A DNA stretch of 64,000 nucleotides from Bacteroidales bacterium (GTDB taxonomy: Bacteria; Bacteroidota; Bacteroidia; Bacteroidales; UBA932), in NCBI GenBank assembly GCA_017443025.1, contig JAFSPG010000018.1, positions 310,001-374,000 of the forward strand, read 5' to 3'. Both the position numbers and the translations under genes were made by a program. Every line of letters starts with the position of its first letter. The first letter of the stretch is position 1. Below are positions 44,639-54,430 of this stretch, one piece after another. The notes under the pieces were generated by a model. It saw only the letters and a list, made by a program, of their open reading frames with translations. It had not been told where the DNA came from and searched no databases.

Positions 44639-46834
44639 ATGACTATTGACAATTTGTTCTTTCTGGTTCCCGCGGCGGCTCTTATAGCCCTCTTTTTCGC
44701 GTGGTTCTTCTTCAAGCAGATGATGCGCGAGAGCGAAGGAACCGTAACTATGAAAGAAATCGCACAGTATGTGCGCGAAGGTGCGATGGCCTATCTGAAA
44801 CAGCAGTATAAGGTCGTCGTCATTGTTTTTGCCGTTCTGGCTGTTTTCTTTGCTTTCCTGGCCTACGGCCTTGGTATCCAGAACAACTGGGTGCCTTTCG
44901 CCTTCCTCACCGGCGGTTTCTTCTCCGGTCTCGCAGGCTTTATCGGAATGAAGACCGCCACCTATGCTTCCGCAAGAACGGCCAACGCTACGATGCGCAG
45001 CCTTAACAGCGGTCTCAAGATTGCCTTCCGCAGCGGTGCCGTCATGGGCCTTACCGTTGTAGGTCTCGGCCTCCTGGATATCGCAATCTGGTGGAAAGTT
45101 CTCGACTTCTTCGTAGATGAGCCCGACGCAAGCCAGAAACTCGTCGTCATTACCACCACGATGCTTACCTTCGGTATGGGTGCCTCCACTCAGGCCCTGT
45201 TTGCCCGTGTCGGCGGCGGTATCTATACCAAGGCTGCTGACGTAGGCGCCGACATAGTCGGCAAGGTAGAGCAGGATATTCCTGAGGATGACCCCCGCAA
45301 TCCCGCCACCATTGCCGATAACGTAGGCGACAACGTAGGTGACGTTGCCGGTATGGGCGCCGACCTCTACGAGTCCTACTGCGGTTCTATCCTCGCCACT
45401 ATGGCCCTCGGTGCATCCGCCTTCTTCGGAGACACCGCAATGCAGCTCAAAGCCATTCTCGCTCCTATGACGATCGCTGCTCTTGGCGTTGTATTCTCGG
45501 TTCTCGGCATCTATGCCGTAAGGACAAATGAAGGAGCATCGCTGCAGAAACTTCTCAAATCCCTCAGCATCGGCACCAACCTCAGCGCCGTGCTCATCGG
45601 TCTCGCCACTTTCGGTATTTTCTACCTCATAGGCTTCGAGAACTGGTGGCAGATGTCTCTGTCTGTGCTTTCCGGTCTTATCGCCGGCGTCATTATCGGC
45701 AAGATTACCGAATACTATACTTCTCACTCATATAAGCCTACCCGCAAGCTGGCTGAAAGCTCCCAGACAGGCCCCGCAACCGTCATTATCGAAGGTGTGG
45801 GCCTTGGTATGATTTCCACCGCCATCCCGGTTCTGACCATCGCCGTGGCTATTATCCTTTCCTATGGCTTCGCTACCGGCTTTGAATTCAGTCCCGCAAG
45901 CCTGAGCAATGGCCTTTACGGCATTTCAATCGCCGCAGTTGGTATGCTTTCAACCCTCGGTATCACCCTTGCTACCGACGCCTACGGCCCTATCGCCGAC
46001 AATGCCGGCGGCAATGCCCAGATGAGCGAACTCGATCCTTCCGTCCGCGAGAAGACTGACGTTCTCGACGCCCTTGGCAATACCACCGCAGCAACTGGCA
46101 AGGGTTTCGCCATCGGCTCCGCAGCCCTTACAGCCCTTGCTCTGCTTGCCTCCTATATCGAGGAAATCAAGATTGGCTTCGGCCACCTCGCTGAAAAAGG
46201 CGGAGAACTGGCATCCCAGTTCTCTGAACTTGCCTCTTCAAGCATCACCCAGATTGTAGATTATTTCAACATTTCCCTGATGAACCCCGTGGTTCTGGTT
46301 GGTATTTTCATCGGTTCGATGATGGCCTTCCTCTTCTGCGGCATGACCATGAACTCCGTCGGACGTGCAGCCTCCAAGATGGTCGTTGAGGTCCGCCGCC
46401 AGTTCCGCGAGATTGCAGGTATCCTCGAAGGCAAGCAGCGCCCCGACTATACCTCCTGCGTTAAAATCTCCACCAAAGCCGCTCAGCACGAAATGGTACT
46501 TCCGGCCCTGCTGGCCATCATAGCTCCCGTCCTCGTGGGTGTCATCCTCGGCCCTGCCGGTGTTATCGGCCTTCTTGGCGGCGGCCTCGGCGCAGGTTTC
46601 GTCCTGGCTATCTTCCTTGCCAATTCAGGCGGCGCCTGGGACAATGCAAAGAAATATGTCGAGGAGGGTAACTTCGGCGGCAAGAACTCCGACTGCCACA
46701 AGGCTACCATCGTCGGTGATACCGTGGGCGATCCCTTCAAGGATACCAGCGGCCCTTCCCTGAACATCCTCATCAAGCTTATGTCGATGGTTTCTATCGT
46801 AATGGCCGGCCTTACCGTTCTTCTTCATTGCTAA
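44639..46834 (+). CDS. hppA: membrane-bound pyrophosphatase, K+-dependent type (Na+ or H+ pump)
   Basis: Hydrolyses pyrophosphate and pumps ions across the membrane, 731 residues with about 16 membrane segments. Seen: the catalytic [40 protein letters not shown] and the C-terminal [20 protein letters not shown]. In [10 protein letters not shown] the position that is Lys in K+-independent enzymes is Ala, which marks the K+-dependent class, often Na+-pumping. The ATG at 44639 is preferred over a TTG at 44609. The aminotransferase gene follows after 5 bases. Confidence 0.95.
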   Translation: MTIDNLFFLVPAAALIALFFAWFFFKQMMRESEGTVTMKEIAQYVREGAMAYLKQQYKVVVIVFAVLAVFFAFLAYGLGIQNNWVPFAFLTGGFFSGLAGFIGMKTATYASARTANATMRSLNSGLKIAFRSGAVMGLTVVGLGLLDIAIWWKVLDFFVDEPDASQKLVVITTTMLTFGMGASTQALFARVGGGIYTKAADVGADIVGKVEQDIPEDDPRNPATIADNVGDNVGDVAGMGADLYESYCGSILATMALGASAFFGDTAMQLKAILAPMTIAALGVVFSVLGIYAVRTNEGASLQKLLKSLSIGTNLSAVLIGLATFGIFYLIGFENWWQMSLSVLSGLIAGVIIGKITEYYTSHSYKPTRKLAESSQTGPATVIIEGVGLGMISTAIPVLTIAVAIILSYGFATGFEFSPASLSNGLYGISIAAVGMLSTLGITLATDAYGPIADNAGGNAQMSELDPSVREKTDVLDALGNTTAATGKGFAIGSAALTALALLASYIEEIKIGFGHLAEKGGELASQFSELASSSITQIVDYFNISLMNPVVLVGIFIGSMMAFLFCGMTMNSVGRAASKMVVEVRRQFREIAGILEGKQRPDYTSCVKISTKAAQHEMVLPALLAIIAPVLVGVILGPAGVIGLLGGGLGAGFVLAIFLANSGGAWDNAKKYVEEGNFGGKNSDCHKATIVGDTVGDPFKDTSGPSLNILIKLMSMVSIVMAGLTVLLHC

Positions 46835-46839
46835 ATAAT

Positions 46840-48036
46840 ATGGCTCAGCATATATCGTCACGCGTACGTAATCTTTCTCCGTCGGCCACCCTTGAGATGT
46901 CCCGCAAGAGCGGGGAGCTGAAAGCTCAGGGCATAGATGTCATCAATCTGTCGATAGGGGAGCCTGACTTCAATACACCTCAGGCGATAAAAGACGCTGC
47001 CGTTCAGGCTCTGGAGAATAATGTTACCAAGTATTCTCCGGTCCCCGGCTTCGCTCCGCTAAGGCAGGCCATTGCAGACAAGCTCCTGCACGAAAACAAC
47101 CTGCATTATCTGCCTGAAGAGATTATGGTCTCGTCCGGAGCTAAGCAAAGCATCTGCAATGCCCTTCTGGCCCTTGTAGATGAAGGCGACGAAGTGATTA
47201 TCCCCGCCCCGTATTGGGTGAGCTATCCGCAGATGGTGAAGATTGCCGGAGGAAAGCCGGTATTTGTCGATGCCCCGATCGAGCAGGATTTCAAGATTAC
47301 TCCTGCCCAACTCGAGGCGGCAATCACTCCCAAAACCAGACTGATGATTCTCTGCTCGCCGAGCAATCCTTCTGGAGCCGTTTATTCCGCACAGGAACTC
47401 GAAGGTCTTGCAAAGGTATTTTTGTCTCACGAAGACCTGCTGGTTCTTTCGGACGAGATTTACGAGCATATCAACTATACCGGGGCCCACGCTTCGATTG
47501 CAGCAGTTCCCGGGATGAGAGAGCGCACGGTTATAATCAACGGTGTCTCCAAGGCATACGCGATGACCGGCTGGAGAATCGGCTTTATTGCAGGTCCCAA
47601 GTGGATCGTGTCGGCCTGCAACACCCTTCAGGGTCAATATACCGGCGGTCCCTGTTCAATCAGCCAGAAAGCCGCACAGGCTGCATGGTCTGGCTCACAG
47701 GACTGCGTCGAGCAGATGCGTCAGGCATTCCAGCGTCGCAGGGACCTTACTGTTCGCCTCATAAAGGAAATTCCCGGGCTCGTGGCAAACGAGCCTCAGG
47801 GAGCCTTCTATCTGTTGCCGAAATGCTCTTCTTTCTATGGCAAATCCGACGGTTCAAGGGTTATAAATTCCTCTTCAGACCTTGCAATGTATCTTCTTGA
47901 GGAAGCACACGTTGCAATAGTCGGCGGAGAATCCTTCGGTGCCCCGGACTGCTTCCGCATCTCCTATGCGGCGTCAGAGGAAGAAATCAAGGAGGCCTCA
48001 GCCCGCATTAAAGCTGCTCTTGCAAAGCTGAAATAA
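46840..48036 (+). CDS. class I aminotransferase, aspartate aminotransferase-like
   Basis: PLP-dependent aminotransferase of fold type I, 398 residues. Seen: LSIGEPDFNTPQAIKDAA, SSGAKQSICNALLALVDEGD, PAPYWVSYPQMV, CSPSNPSGAVYS, SDEIYEHINY, the PLP lysine in NGVSKAYAMTGWRIGF, and the Arg-binding end FRISYA. Matches the Thermus-type aspartate aminotransferases (subgroup Ib); prephenate or other amino acid substrates are possible. Probably cotranscribed with hppA. Confidence 0.9.
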   Translation: MAQHISSRVRNLSPSATLEMSRKSGELKAQGIDVINLSIGEPDFNTPQAIKDAAVQALENNVTKYSPVPGFAPLRQAIADKLLHENNLHYLPEEIMVSSGAKQSICNALLALVDEGDEVIIPAPYWVSYPQMVKIAGGKPVFVDAPIEQDFKITPAQLEAAITPKTRLMILCSPSNPSGAVYSAQELEGLAKVFLSHEDLLVLSDEIYEHINYTGAHASIAAVPGMRERTVIINGVSKAYAMTGWRIGFIAGPKWIVSACNTLQGQYTGGPCSISQKAAQAAWSGSQDCVEQMRQAFQRRRDLTVRLIKEIPGLVANEPQGAFYLLPKCSSFYGKSDGSRVINSSSDLAMYLLEEAHVAIVGGESFGAPDCFRISYAASEEEIKEASARIKAALAKLK

Positions 48037-48089
48037 AGATCCCCGGGCAGATTTTATAGAATATAGATAGGTGATTTAGAAAAAAAACA

Positions 48090-48097
48090 TAACTTTG
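48090..48097 (+). promoter_or_regulatory. -7 box for nagB
   Basis: TAACTTTG, full match to TAnnTTTG, 58 bases before the nagB ATG. Confidence 0.6.
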
Positions 48098-48104
48098 CAC
48101 CGAA

Positions 48105-48125
48105 TTCCTGCCGCCGTTGCAGGAA
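48105..48125 (+). promoter_or_regulatory. 5' leader stem-loop of nagB
   Basis: TTCCTGC / GCAGGAA, a perfect 7-bp stem with a 7-base loop, starting 7 bases after the -7 box and hence at the predicted 5' end of the mRNA. Confidence 0.55.
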
Positions 48126-48155
48126 AAATAGTTCAATAAATAAACTTTTAAATCT

Positions 48156-48953
48156 ATGAAAGTTATCATTCGTAAGAACTCCGCCGAGGGTTCTCTGTGG
48201 ACAGCCCACTACATCGCTGCCAAAATCAACGAAAAAGCCGCAAAGTCTGACAAACCGTTCGTAATCGGTCTCTGCACCGGTTCAACTCCTATCGAGACCT
48301 ACGCCGAACTCATCCGTATGGTCAAGGCCGGAGAGGTATCCTTCAAGAACGTCATTTCGTTCAACATGGATGAATACGTAGGCCTTCCGGTCGAACACCC
48401 CGAGAGCTACCACTCCTTCATGCACAAGTATCTCTTCGACCATATCGACGAGCCGGCCGAGAATATTCATATCCTTGACGGCAACGCTCCAGACCTTGGC
48501 GCTGAGTGTGAAGCCTATGAGAAGGCAATCGCCGCCGCCGGCGGGTTTGACCTTTTCCTCGGAGGTATCGGCGAAGACGGACATATCGCTTTCAACGAGC
48601 CTTTCTCTTCACTTGAGTCCCGCACCCGCGTCGTTACACTTACCCGCGACACCCGCGAGGTCAACGCCCGTTTCTTCGACGGAGATTGGGAGAAGGTTCC
48701 TGCTCAGGCAATGTCTGTCGGCGTAGCCACCGTTCTTTCTGCCAAAGAGGTTATCATCATCGCATGGGGCAGCAAGAAAGCCCGCGCACTCAAGGATGCC
48801 ATCGAGGGCCCTATGTCTCATTATTGCACAGTCAGCGGCCTGCAGGCCCATCCTGCCGGCACTATTGTTTGCGATGAACAGGCCGTCGGTGAACTTAAGG
48901 TCAATTCCTACCGCTACTTCAAGGCCATCGAGGCGGCTGAGTCCGGTAAATAA
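48156..48953 (+). CDS. nagB: glucosamine-6-phosphate deaminase NagB
   Basis: Converts glucosamine-6-phosphate to fructose-6-phosphate and ammonia in amino sugar use. 265 residues, normal length. All catalytic motifs are present: FNMDEYVGLPVEHPESY with the general base Asp, and GGIGEDGHIAFNEP with the Asp and His missing in the fusion protein at 41458-43392. It has its own promoter, leader hairpin and terminator. Confidence 0.97.
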   Translation: MKVIIRKNSAEGSLWTAHYIAAKINEKAAKSDKPFVIGLCTGSTPIETYAELIRMVKAGEVSFKNVISFNMDEYVGLPVEHPESYHSFMHKYLFDHIDEPAENIHILDGNAPDLGAECEAYEKAIAAAGGFDLFLGGIGEDGHIAFNEPFSSLESRTRVVTLTRDTREVNARFFDGDWEKVPAQAMSVGVATVLSAKEVIIIAWGSKKARALKDAIEGPMSHYCTVSGLQAHPAGTIVCDEQAVGELKVNSYRYFKAIEAAESGK

Positions 48954-48962
48954 TAATTTCAG

Positions 48963-48996
48963 TGACGGAGCGATTTTTTTTCGCTCCGTCATTTTT
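48963..48996 (+). terminator. Rho-independent terminator after nagB
   Basis: TGACGGAGCGA / TCGCTCCGTCA, a perfect 11-bp stem with a T-only loop, followed by TTTTT. Confidence 0.92.
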
Positions 48997-49039
48997 ATAC
49001 GGCCTCCGGCCGGCACAGTAACCACAAAAACACACAAAC

Positions 49040-49669
49040 ATGAGCCAACTGCACGTTCTTAACCACCCGATGATTCAGCACAAGCTGACAATAATGCGCG
49101 AAAAGGGAACCGGTTCAAAGGATTTCCGCGAGCTTCTCAAGGAAATTGCCCTTCTGATGGGTTATGAGGTTACCCGCGACATTCCTTTGGAAGAAGTGGA
49201 AATTGAGACCCCTATCTGCAAGACCAGGGCTAATAAAGTCGGAGGACGCAAATTGGCCATAGTCCCCATCCTCCGCGCCGGTCTTGGTATGGTCGAGGGC
49301 CTTCAGACTCTTGTGCCTGTTGCCAAAGTCGGCCATATCGGTCTGTACAGGAACGAAGAAACCCATACGCCCGTGGTTTACTATTGCAAGTTGCCGGAGG
49401 ATATCAATGACCGTCTTGTCATTGTGACCGATCCTATGCTGGCTACCGGCGGCAGTGCGTGCGACGCCCTGACCATGCTCAAGGAGCGCGGCTGCAAAAA
49501 TATCCGCCTTATGTGCCTTGTGGGAGTACCCGAGGGTATTGAGCGGGTGAAGAAAGAGCATCCGGATGTAGATATATATCTGGCCGCAGTTGACGAGCGT
49601 CTTAACGAGAACGCATACATCGTTCCCGGCCTCGGCGACGCCGGAGATCGCATCTTCGGAACGAAATAA
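49040..49669 (+). CDS. upp: uracil phosphoribosyltransferase
   Basis: Salvages uracil to UMP, 209 residues. Seen: [39 protein letters not shown], the PRPP-binding [19 protein letters not shown] and the uracil-binding end [20 protein letters not shown]. It converges on pheS with a 3-base gap. I see no clear -7 box in the 45 bases after the nagB terminator. Confidence 0.97.
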   Translation: MSQLHVLNHPMIQHKLTIMREKGTGSKDFRELLKEIALLMGYEVTRDIPLEEVEIETPICKTRANKVGGRKLAIVPILRAGLGMVEGLQTLVPVAKVGHIGLYRNEETHTPVVYYCKLPEDINDRLVIVTDPMLATGGSACDALTMLKERGCKNIRLMCLVGVPEGIERVKKEHPDVDIYLAAVDERLNENAYIVPGLGDAGDRIFGTK

Positions 49670-49672
49670 GTT

Positions 49673-50707
49673 CTATACGTCTACGCAGGTTGAGAATTCC
49701 CTGAGGAAGCGAAGGTCGTTCTCGAAATAATGACGCAAGTCGTTGACCTGCCACTTGAGCATTGCTATACGCTCTATACCCATTCCGAAAGCGAAGCCGC
49801 TATATTTTTTAGAATCTATGCCTGAGGCCTCAAGAACGTTGGGGTCGACCATTCCGCAGCCCATAATCTCGAGCCATCCTGTGCCTTTGCAGATGTTGCA
49901 GCCTTCTCCGTGGCAGATGTTGCAGCTTACGTCAACTTCTGCTGAAGGTTCGGTAAAGGGGAAATATGAGGGGCGCATGCGGATTTTGGTCTCGGGACCG
50001 AACATTTCGCGGGCGAAAAGGAGGATGGCCTGCTTAAGGTCGGCGAAGGTTACGCCCTCATCAATGTACAAGCCCTCTACCTGATGGAAGATGCAGTGGG
50101 CCCTGGCGGAGATTGCTTCATTGCGGAATACTCTTCCGGGGCAGATTACGCGGATGGGAAGCTTGGATTTTTCCATAGTCCTGACCTGTACGCTGGAAGT
50201 ATGCGTGCGCAGGAGCAGGGGATTGGGATGCCCCGTCGAAACGAAGAAGGTATCCTGCATGTCGCGGGCGGGATGGTTGGGAGGGAAGTTCAGGGCTTCG
50301 AATACGTGATAGTCGTCCTCTACCTCCGGGCCTTCGGCCACATCATAGCCAAACTTGCGGAAAATCTTCACGATCTGTTCGCGGGCGATGGAAACAGGAT
50401 GGCGGGAGCCGAGCTGATGCGGCTCGCCGGGCATCGTAACGTCGCCTGCTGACGCGGCTCCCTTGACGGTGCTTGCCGCTGCGGCCTTGAGCTCTTCGAT
50501 TTTGGCAGTGGCGTCTTTTTTCAGCAAGTTGAGTTTCTGTCCGAACTCGCGCTTGAGTTCAGGGGCGACGGAACGGAATTCTTCGAAAAGCAGGGTTATC
50601 TCGCCCTTCTTTCCGAGGAGGCGGACCCTCATTTCCTCAACCTCTTTATCGGTCTTGCACTTAAGACTGTTTACCAGTTCGGTCAGTTTTTCTATTCTTT
50701 CTCTCAT
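49673..50707 (-). CDS. pheS: phenylalanine--tRNA ligase alpha subunit
   Basis: Catalytic subunit of PheRS, 344 residues. Seen: N-terminal coiled coil, then HPVSIAREQIVKIFRKFGYD, ARDMQDTFFV, LRTHTSSVQVRTM, HQVEGLYIDEGVTFADLKQA, SYFPFTEPSAEVDV and GMGIERIAMLKW (motif 3). A C-x2-C...C-x2-C knot (SCNICHGEGCNICKGTGWLE) is present, as in many species. pheT is not adjacent, which is common in this phylum. Confidence 0.97.
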   Translation of the reverse strand: MRERIEKLTELVNSLKCKTDKEVEEMRVRLLGKKGEITLLFEEFRSVAPELKREFGQKLNLLKKDATAKIEELKAAAASTVKGAASAGDVTMPGEPHQLGSRHPVSIAREQIVKIFRKFGYDVAEGPEVEDDYHVFEALNFPPNHPARDMQDTFFVSTGHPNPLLLRTHTSSVQVRTMEKSKLPIRVICPGRVFRNEAISARAHCIFHQVEGLYIDEGVTFADLKQAILLFAREMFGPETKIRMRPSYFPFTEPSAEVDVSCNICHGEGCNICKGTGWLEIMGCGMVDPNVLEASGIDSKKYSGFAFGMGIERIAMLKWQVNDLRHYFENDLRFLREFSTCVDV

Positions 50708-50712
50708 AACAA

Positions 50713-51138
50713 TTATTTTTCTCCCTTTGCTGCTTTGCGTGCTGCCTTGAGGCGGCGCTTATAGCTGTCTTTATGCCCACGAGACATGCCTGATTTCAGG
50801 AACTTGTTCCACTGGGCCTCGGTGAAATACTTTTTAAATGAATTCTCAATCCGGATATACCACTGATCCTGAATTTCGAGGTACAGATTGTAGTTTCCTA
50901 CTTTTGCCTCCTGCATTTTCTTCAGTTCGGTCTCCATTCCCACAAAATCGTGCTGAAGCGTGGAATCCACGTAGAATACTTGCCAGTCTTCGAGTTTAAG
51001 GAACTTCTCCAGCCTCTCGGATTCCGTGGCGGCGACTTCCTCGGCGGTAGGCGGTTTTTCCTGCTCCTGCGCTTTGGCGGAAAACGCCGACAGGATAAGA
51101 GCAAGAACGATTACGGCCGGATATAGAAGTGTTTTCAT
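50713..51138 (-). CDS. small secreted protein of unknown function
   Basis: 141 residues: signal peptide (LLYPAVIVLALILSAFSAKA), then a Glu/Pro-rich segment and an aromatic, charged region (FLKLEDWQVFYVDST, LEIQDQWYIRIENSFKKYFT) ending in a very basic tail (SYKRRLKAARKAAKGEK). I do not know its role. It is 5 bases upstream of pheS in the same direction, so they share a transcript. It has a full promoter whose -33 element touches the start codon of the divergent peptidase gene. Confidence 0.85.
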   Translation of the reverse strand: MKTLLYPAVIVLALILSAFSAKAQEQEKPPTAEEVAATESERLEKFLKLEDWQVFYVDSTLQHDFVGMETELKKMQEAKVGNYNLYLEIQDQWYIRIENSFKKYFTEAQWNKFLKSGMSRGHKDSYKRRLKAARKAAKGEK

Positions 51139-51155
51139 TTTAATGCGATTTTTTA

Positions 51156-51163
51156 TAGCTTTG
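51156..51163 (+). promoter_or_regulatory. -7 box for the C69 peptidase gene
   Basis: TAGCTTTG matches TAnnTTTG, 46 bases before the ATG at 51210. Transcription from it passes through the opposing promoter at 51179-51209. Confidence 0.55.
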
Positions 51164-51178
51164 CAGGGTTTTAACTTA

Positions 51179-51209
51179 CAAAAGTAACAATAAACGGAAA
51201 ATATTCAAA
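51179..51209 (-). promoter_or_regulatory. promoter of the 51138 gene and pheS
   Basis: Minus strand: TTTG at 51206-51209, 19-base spacer, TACTTTTG at 51179-51186. Both elements and the spacing match. It is face to face with the promoter of the C69 peptidase gene. Confidence 0.65.
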
Positions 51210-53027
51210 ATGAACATCAAGGTCATTCTCTGCTCAGCTGCCGCTGCGGCAATCGTCAGTTTCTTCGCTCCCGGCGCAGAAGCCTGTACAAATATCATTG
51301 TCACAAAGGGCGCATCGGCCGACGGCTCAATCATGATATCTTACGCCGCCGACTCTCACGGCCTCTTCGGTGAACTCTATTTCCAGAAGGCTGCAGACTG
51401 GAAGCCCGGCACCAAACGCCGCATAGTTGACTGGGATTCCGGCCGATTCCTCGGCGAAATCGACCAGGTTGCACACACTTATAAGAGGGTGGGCAACATG
51501 AATGAGCATCAACTGATTATCGGCGAAACAACTTTCGGCGGACGCAGCGAGCTTCACGACAAAAAGGGCGGGATCGACTACGGTTCGCTCATCTACATTG
51601 CTCTTGAGCGCTGCAAGACTGCCCGTGAGGCAATTGAGCTGATCACATCTCTTGCCAATGAATACGGTTACTGTTCCGAAGGTGAATCCTTCTCAATCGC
51701 CGACAAGGAGGAAGCCTGGATCCTCGAGATGATTGGCAAGGGGACCAATCTCCGCCGCGGTCGCAATATCAACAAGGGCGTTGTCTGGGTGGCTGTCCGT
51801 ATTCCGGACGGCGCAATCTCCGCTCACGCCAATCAGTCCCGCATCACCACCTTCCCCCTGAATGACCCTGATAACTGCCTTTATTCGAAGGATGTCATTT
51901 CCTTCGCCCGCAAACAGGGATATTTCGAAGGAGATGATGAGAACTTCAGCTTTGCTGACGCTTACTGCCCGCTCGATTTCGGCGGCCTTCGTGCCTGCGA
52001 AGCCAGGGTTTGGAGCGCTTTCAATATCCTCAGCAAGGGCTGGTTTACATATGAAGATGAAACCGGGCGCATGATTACCAAGGATGCATATTCCTTCTTC
52101 GACTATGCTTCCGGAGCCAACCCCAACAACAAGATGCCTCTGTATATCAACGTTCCGGCTAAGCTTACCGTCAAGGACGTGGCAGATGCCATGAGGGACC
52201 ATTTCGAGGGTACCCCGCTTGATATGACACAGGACGTGGGAGCCGGCGGCAATGCCCTCCCTTATCGTTGGAGGCCTATGTATTTCGAGTCATCTGACGG
52301 AAAGAAATACCTGAACGAAAGAGCCATTGCCACCCAGCAGACCGGATTCTGGTTCGTAGGTCAGAGCCGCGCCGCTTTCCCCGACCTTATAGGCGGCATC
52401 ATTTGGTTCGGCACCGACGACGCTGCAACATCTTACCTGACTCCCATTTATACCAATACTGAGGCTGCTCCTGAGTGCTTCCGAGAAGGAAACGGCAACA
52501 TTATAAGCTACTCCCCCACCGCATCTTTCTGGCTCAACAACAGGGTGGCTAATGCCTGCTACAAGATGTATAACGAGATGGCTCCGTTCGTAAGGGAAAA
52601 GATTGATGCCTTTGAAAACGCCCAGCTCGAAAAGATACGCGCTATAGATATGGCCGCCCTCGACATGTATGTCGGCATAGCTGACAAGCAGAGCGAGAAA
52701 GCTGGCCGCAAGGGCGAGGCGTACAACCCCAAGGAAGATACCTCAAACGCTTTTGCCAAAGTCAAGGATTTCCTGACAAAATATTCAGTCGAGACCGCAC
52801 AGGCTCAGTTTGCGTCCTGGAAGACCATGGAAGAAATACTCCTCGTGAAATTCATCGACGGCAATATCAAAGCCCAGAACGAGGACGGCTCGTTCAAGCA
52901 CAGCGAGTTCTCTGAAGCAATGGCCGCGGGTATAAAGTACGCCGGCTACAACCAGGCATGGAAGGACGCAGTGGCTACGCACGCCGGCGATGTCCTCGAA
53001 GTCAAGGAACTGAAAAAAGAAGATTAA
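51210..53027 (+). CDS. C69 family dipeptidase
   Basis: Secreted N-terminal-nucleophile hydrolase of peptidase family C69 (PepD/U34), 605 residues. The signal peptide ends at GAEA and the next residue, Cys26 in ACTNIIVTKGASADGS, is the expected nucleophile after cleavage. Other family features: CSEGESFSIADKEEAWILEM, VWVAVRIPDGAISAHANQSR and QTGFWFVGQSRAAFPD. Probably takes dipeptides from diet or cell-wall peptides in the periplasm. Ends with a 4-base overlap with the convergent ATPase gene. Confidence 0.93.
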   Translation: MNIKVILCSAAAAAIVSFFAPGAEACTNIIVTKGASADGSIMISYAADSHGLFGELYFQKAADWKPGTKRRIVDWDSGRFLGEIDQVAHTYKRVGNMNEHQLIIGETTFGGRSELHDKKGGIDYGSLIYIALERCKTAREAIELITSLANEYGYCSEGESFSIADKEEAWILEMIGKGTNLRRGRNINKGVVWVAVRIPDGAISAHANQSRITTFPLNDPDNCLYSKDVISFARKQGYFEGDDENFSFADAYCPLDFGGLRACEARVWSAFNILSKGWFTYEDETGRMITKDAYSFFDYASGANPNNKMPLYINVPAKLTVKDVADAMRDHFEGTPLDMTQDVGAGGNALPYRWRPMYFESSDGKKYLNERAIATQQTGFWFVGQSRAAFPDLIGGIIWFGTDDAATSYLTPIYTNTEAAPECFREGNGNIISYSPTASFWLNNRVANACYKMYNEMAPFVREKIDAFENAQLEKIRAIDMAALDMYVGIADKQSEKAGRKGEAYNPKEDTSNAFAKVKDFLTKYSVETAQAQFASWKTMEEILLVKFIDGNIKAQNEDGSFKHSEFSEAMAAGIKYAGYNQAWKDAVATHAGDVLEVKELKKED

Positions 53028-54373
53028 AGATCGTCGGGCGTAAACAGGCGCACGTCAAGAGTCTTACCTTTAAGGGAACCGTTCCGGAGCAATTCAACCG
53101 CTTTCAGGAACGGTTCTTTTTTGAATTTATCGGCAGATGGCTCAACTGCGGCAAGAATCACCGTCTTGCTCCCGCGTATCTGTGCTACAATATCCACATC
53201 CCGCTCTTCGGGTGATTTGACAGGAGCAGCCTGGGCGCGTTTATGCAGGCGCGCCACCGGGCGCCACCAGGTACCGGCCGAGGCAATGCTCTCTTCGGTT
53301 TCAAGCCTGGCGAGAAACAAGTCCCTGAGCTCGGTCCTGAAGTCATCAGGGAAGCTGAAAGCAGGTTCCTCCTTTGTAAAGCGAGCCGCCCTGTTGGCAT
53401 AATTCGACAGAATCCACAGCTTGACCGAAGGGTCGGAGATTTCATAGCGGACAACGCCGCGGCTGTCGGCCTCGCAGGGCGTCGGACGCATCTTGCGTAT
53501 AAGTTCGTACTCGTTCTCCATCTTGGCCAGGTGTCCGCCAATTATCATTCCGCCCAGACGGAACTCCATTTCGGCCTGGGTGCGAACACCGGAAGCAATG
53601 AGCTGGAGGATGGACAGGTATGTGTCAGAATTCTTGCCGAGAACCTGATACAGATAAGTCTCTGTCCTGTGGGTAATATCGTCTTTCCCACTGCAGAAGA
53701 GTTCGAGCATAGCCTCCGCTGTGAAGGCGCCTTTGTAAAACAGATGGCGTACGGCCCCTGGCCTGCCTCCGGTGGTGCAATACAAGGCCAGAAGGTCGAT
53801 TGGAGTATATGAGAGGTTGACGCTTCTCAGGGCATCTTTGAGTTCGGTAATGGTTAGGGGTTTAATCTCTACGGCCTCGTCGACCTGATTGGCCAGAGGG
53901 GCTCCCTGCTTGAAGAAGAGTTCGTCTATTATCTCCTGGTTGCTGCAGATAATGACAAGATTGAGATTTGTCTTTGCTTTTTCTGCCTTCCATTTTTTCG
54001 CGAGATGGAGGCAGAACTCCTTGTCGGTTTTCCAATACTCCTGGAATTCGTCCAGTACGAGCACCAGCGGTTTGGTCCACGATTCGCCGATTATTACATC
54101 AAAAAAACCGGAGATGGTCGACAGCGATTCGGGCATCTCTATTCCTACCCTTTGATAGCAATGCCGCTTTGCTTCATCGATGGCTAGAGTCGGAACTTTC
54201 CCTCCGGCCGTGACGTAAACATATGGTACCTTGCTGAGAGCGCCGGCTGCCAGCTCGCTCTTCCCGCAGCGCCTTGGGCCGTATATCAGGGTGAGTCTGC
54301 TGCGGCTGGTTTCTGCCAGCCACTGCTGCCTTTGTACAAGAGTTATCTCATTCTCGCGGAATATATACTCCAT
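53024..54373 (-). CDS. AAA ATPase with DUF234-like C-terminal domain
   Basis: 449-residue protein of the prokaryotic ATPase family often called archaeal-type ATPase. Walker A GPRRCGKSEL, Walker B LVLVLDEFQEY, sensor LVIICSNQEI, then winged-helix (about 240-330) and a C-terminal domain with ERDVDIVAQIRGSKTVILAA. In active DUF234 nucleases the segment after this usually holds E-x-K; here it reads AAVEPSAD without the Lys, so nuclease activity looks lost. Substrate unknown. Its promoter carries a perfect inverted repeat. Confidence 0.87.
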   Translation of the reverse strand: MEYIFRENEITLVQRQQWLAETSRSRLTLIYGPRRCGKSELAAGALSKVPYVYVTAGGKVPTLAIDEAKRHCYQRVGIEMPESLSTISGFFDVIIGESWTKPLVLVLDEFQEYWKTDKEFCLHLAKKWKAEKAKTNLNLVIICSNQEIIDELFFKQGAPLANQVDEAVEIKPLTITELKDALRSVNLSYTPIDLLALYCTTGGRPGAVRHLFYKGAFTAEAMLELFCSGKDDITHRTETYLYQVLGKNSDTYLSILQLIASGVRTQAEMEFRLGGMIIGGHLAKMENEYELIRKMRPTPCEADSRGVVRYEISDPSVKLWILSNYANRAARFTKEEPAFSFPDDFRTELRDLFLARLETEESIASAGTWWRPVARLHKRAQAAPVKSPEERDVDIVAQIRGSKTVILAAVEPSADKFKKEPFLKAVELLRNGSLKGKTLDVRLFTPDDL

Positions 54374-54395
54374 ATTATCAAATAGTTATAAACAA

Positions 54396-54430
54396 TGCGC
54401 AACCTAAGTTAGTATAACAGAGGTTGCGCA
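54396..54430. promoter_or_regulatory. perfect inverted repeat at the ATPase gene promoter
   Basis: TGCGCAACCT (54396-54405) and AGGTTGCGCA (54421-54430), 10 bp perfect with 15 bases between. On the minus strand it overlaps the end of the -7 box and covers the predicted transcript start, so it may be an operator or a 5' stem-loop. Confidence 0.7.

Noticed and set aside
44603..45727. 374-codon minus-strand frame opposite hppA
   Set aside because: Antisense shadow of the pyrophosphatase; composition dominated by Gly, Glu and His with no recognisable domain.
49000..49039. GGCCTCCGGCC dyad before upp as a regulatory hairpin
   Set aside because: Short and partly overlapping itself; no promoter box nearby to give it a context.
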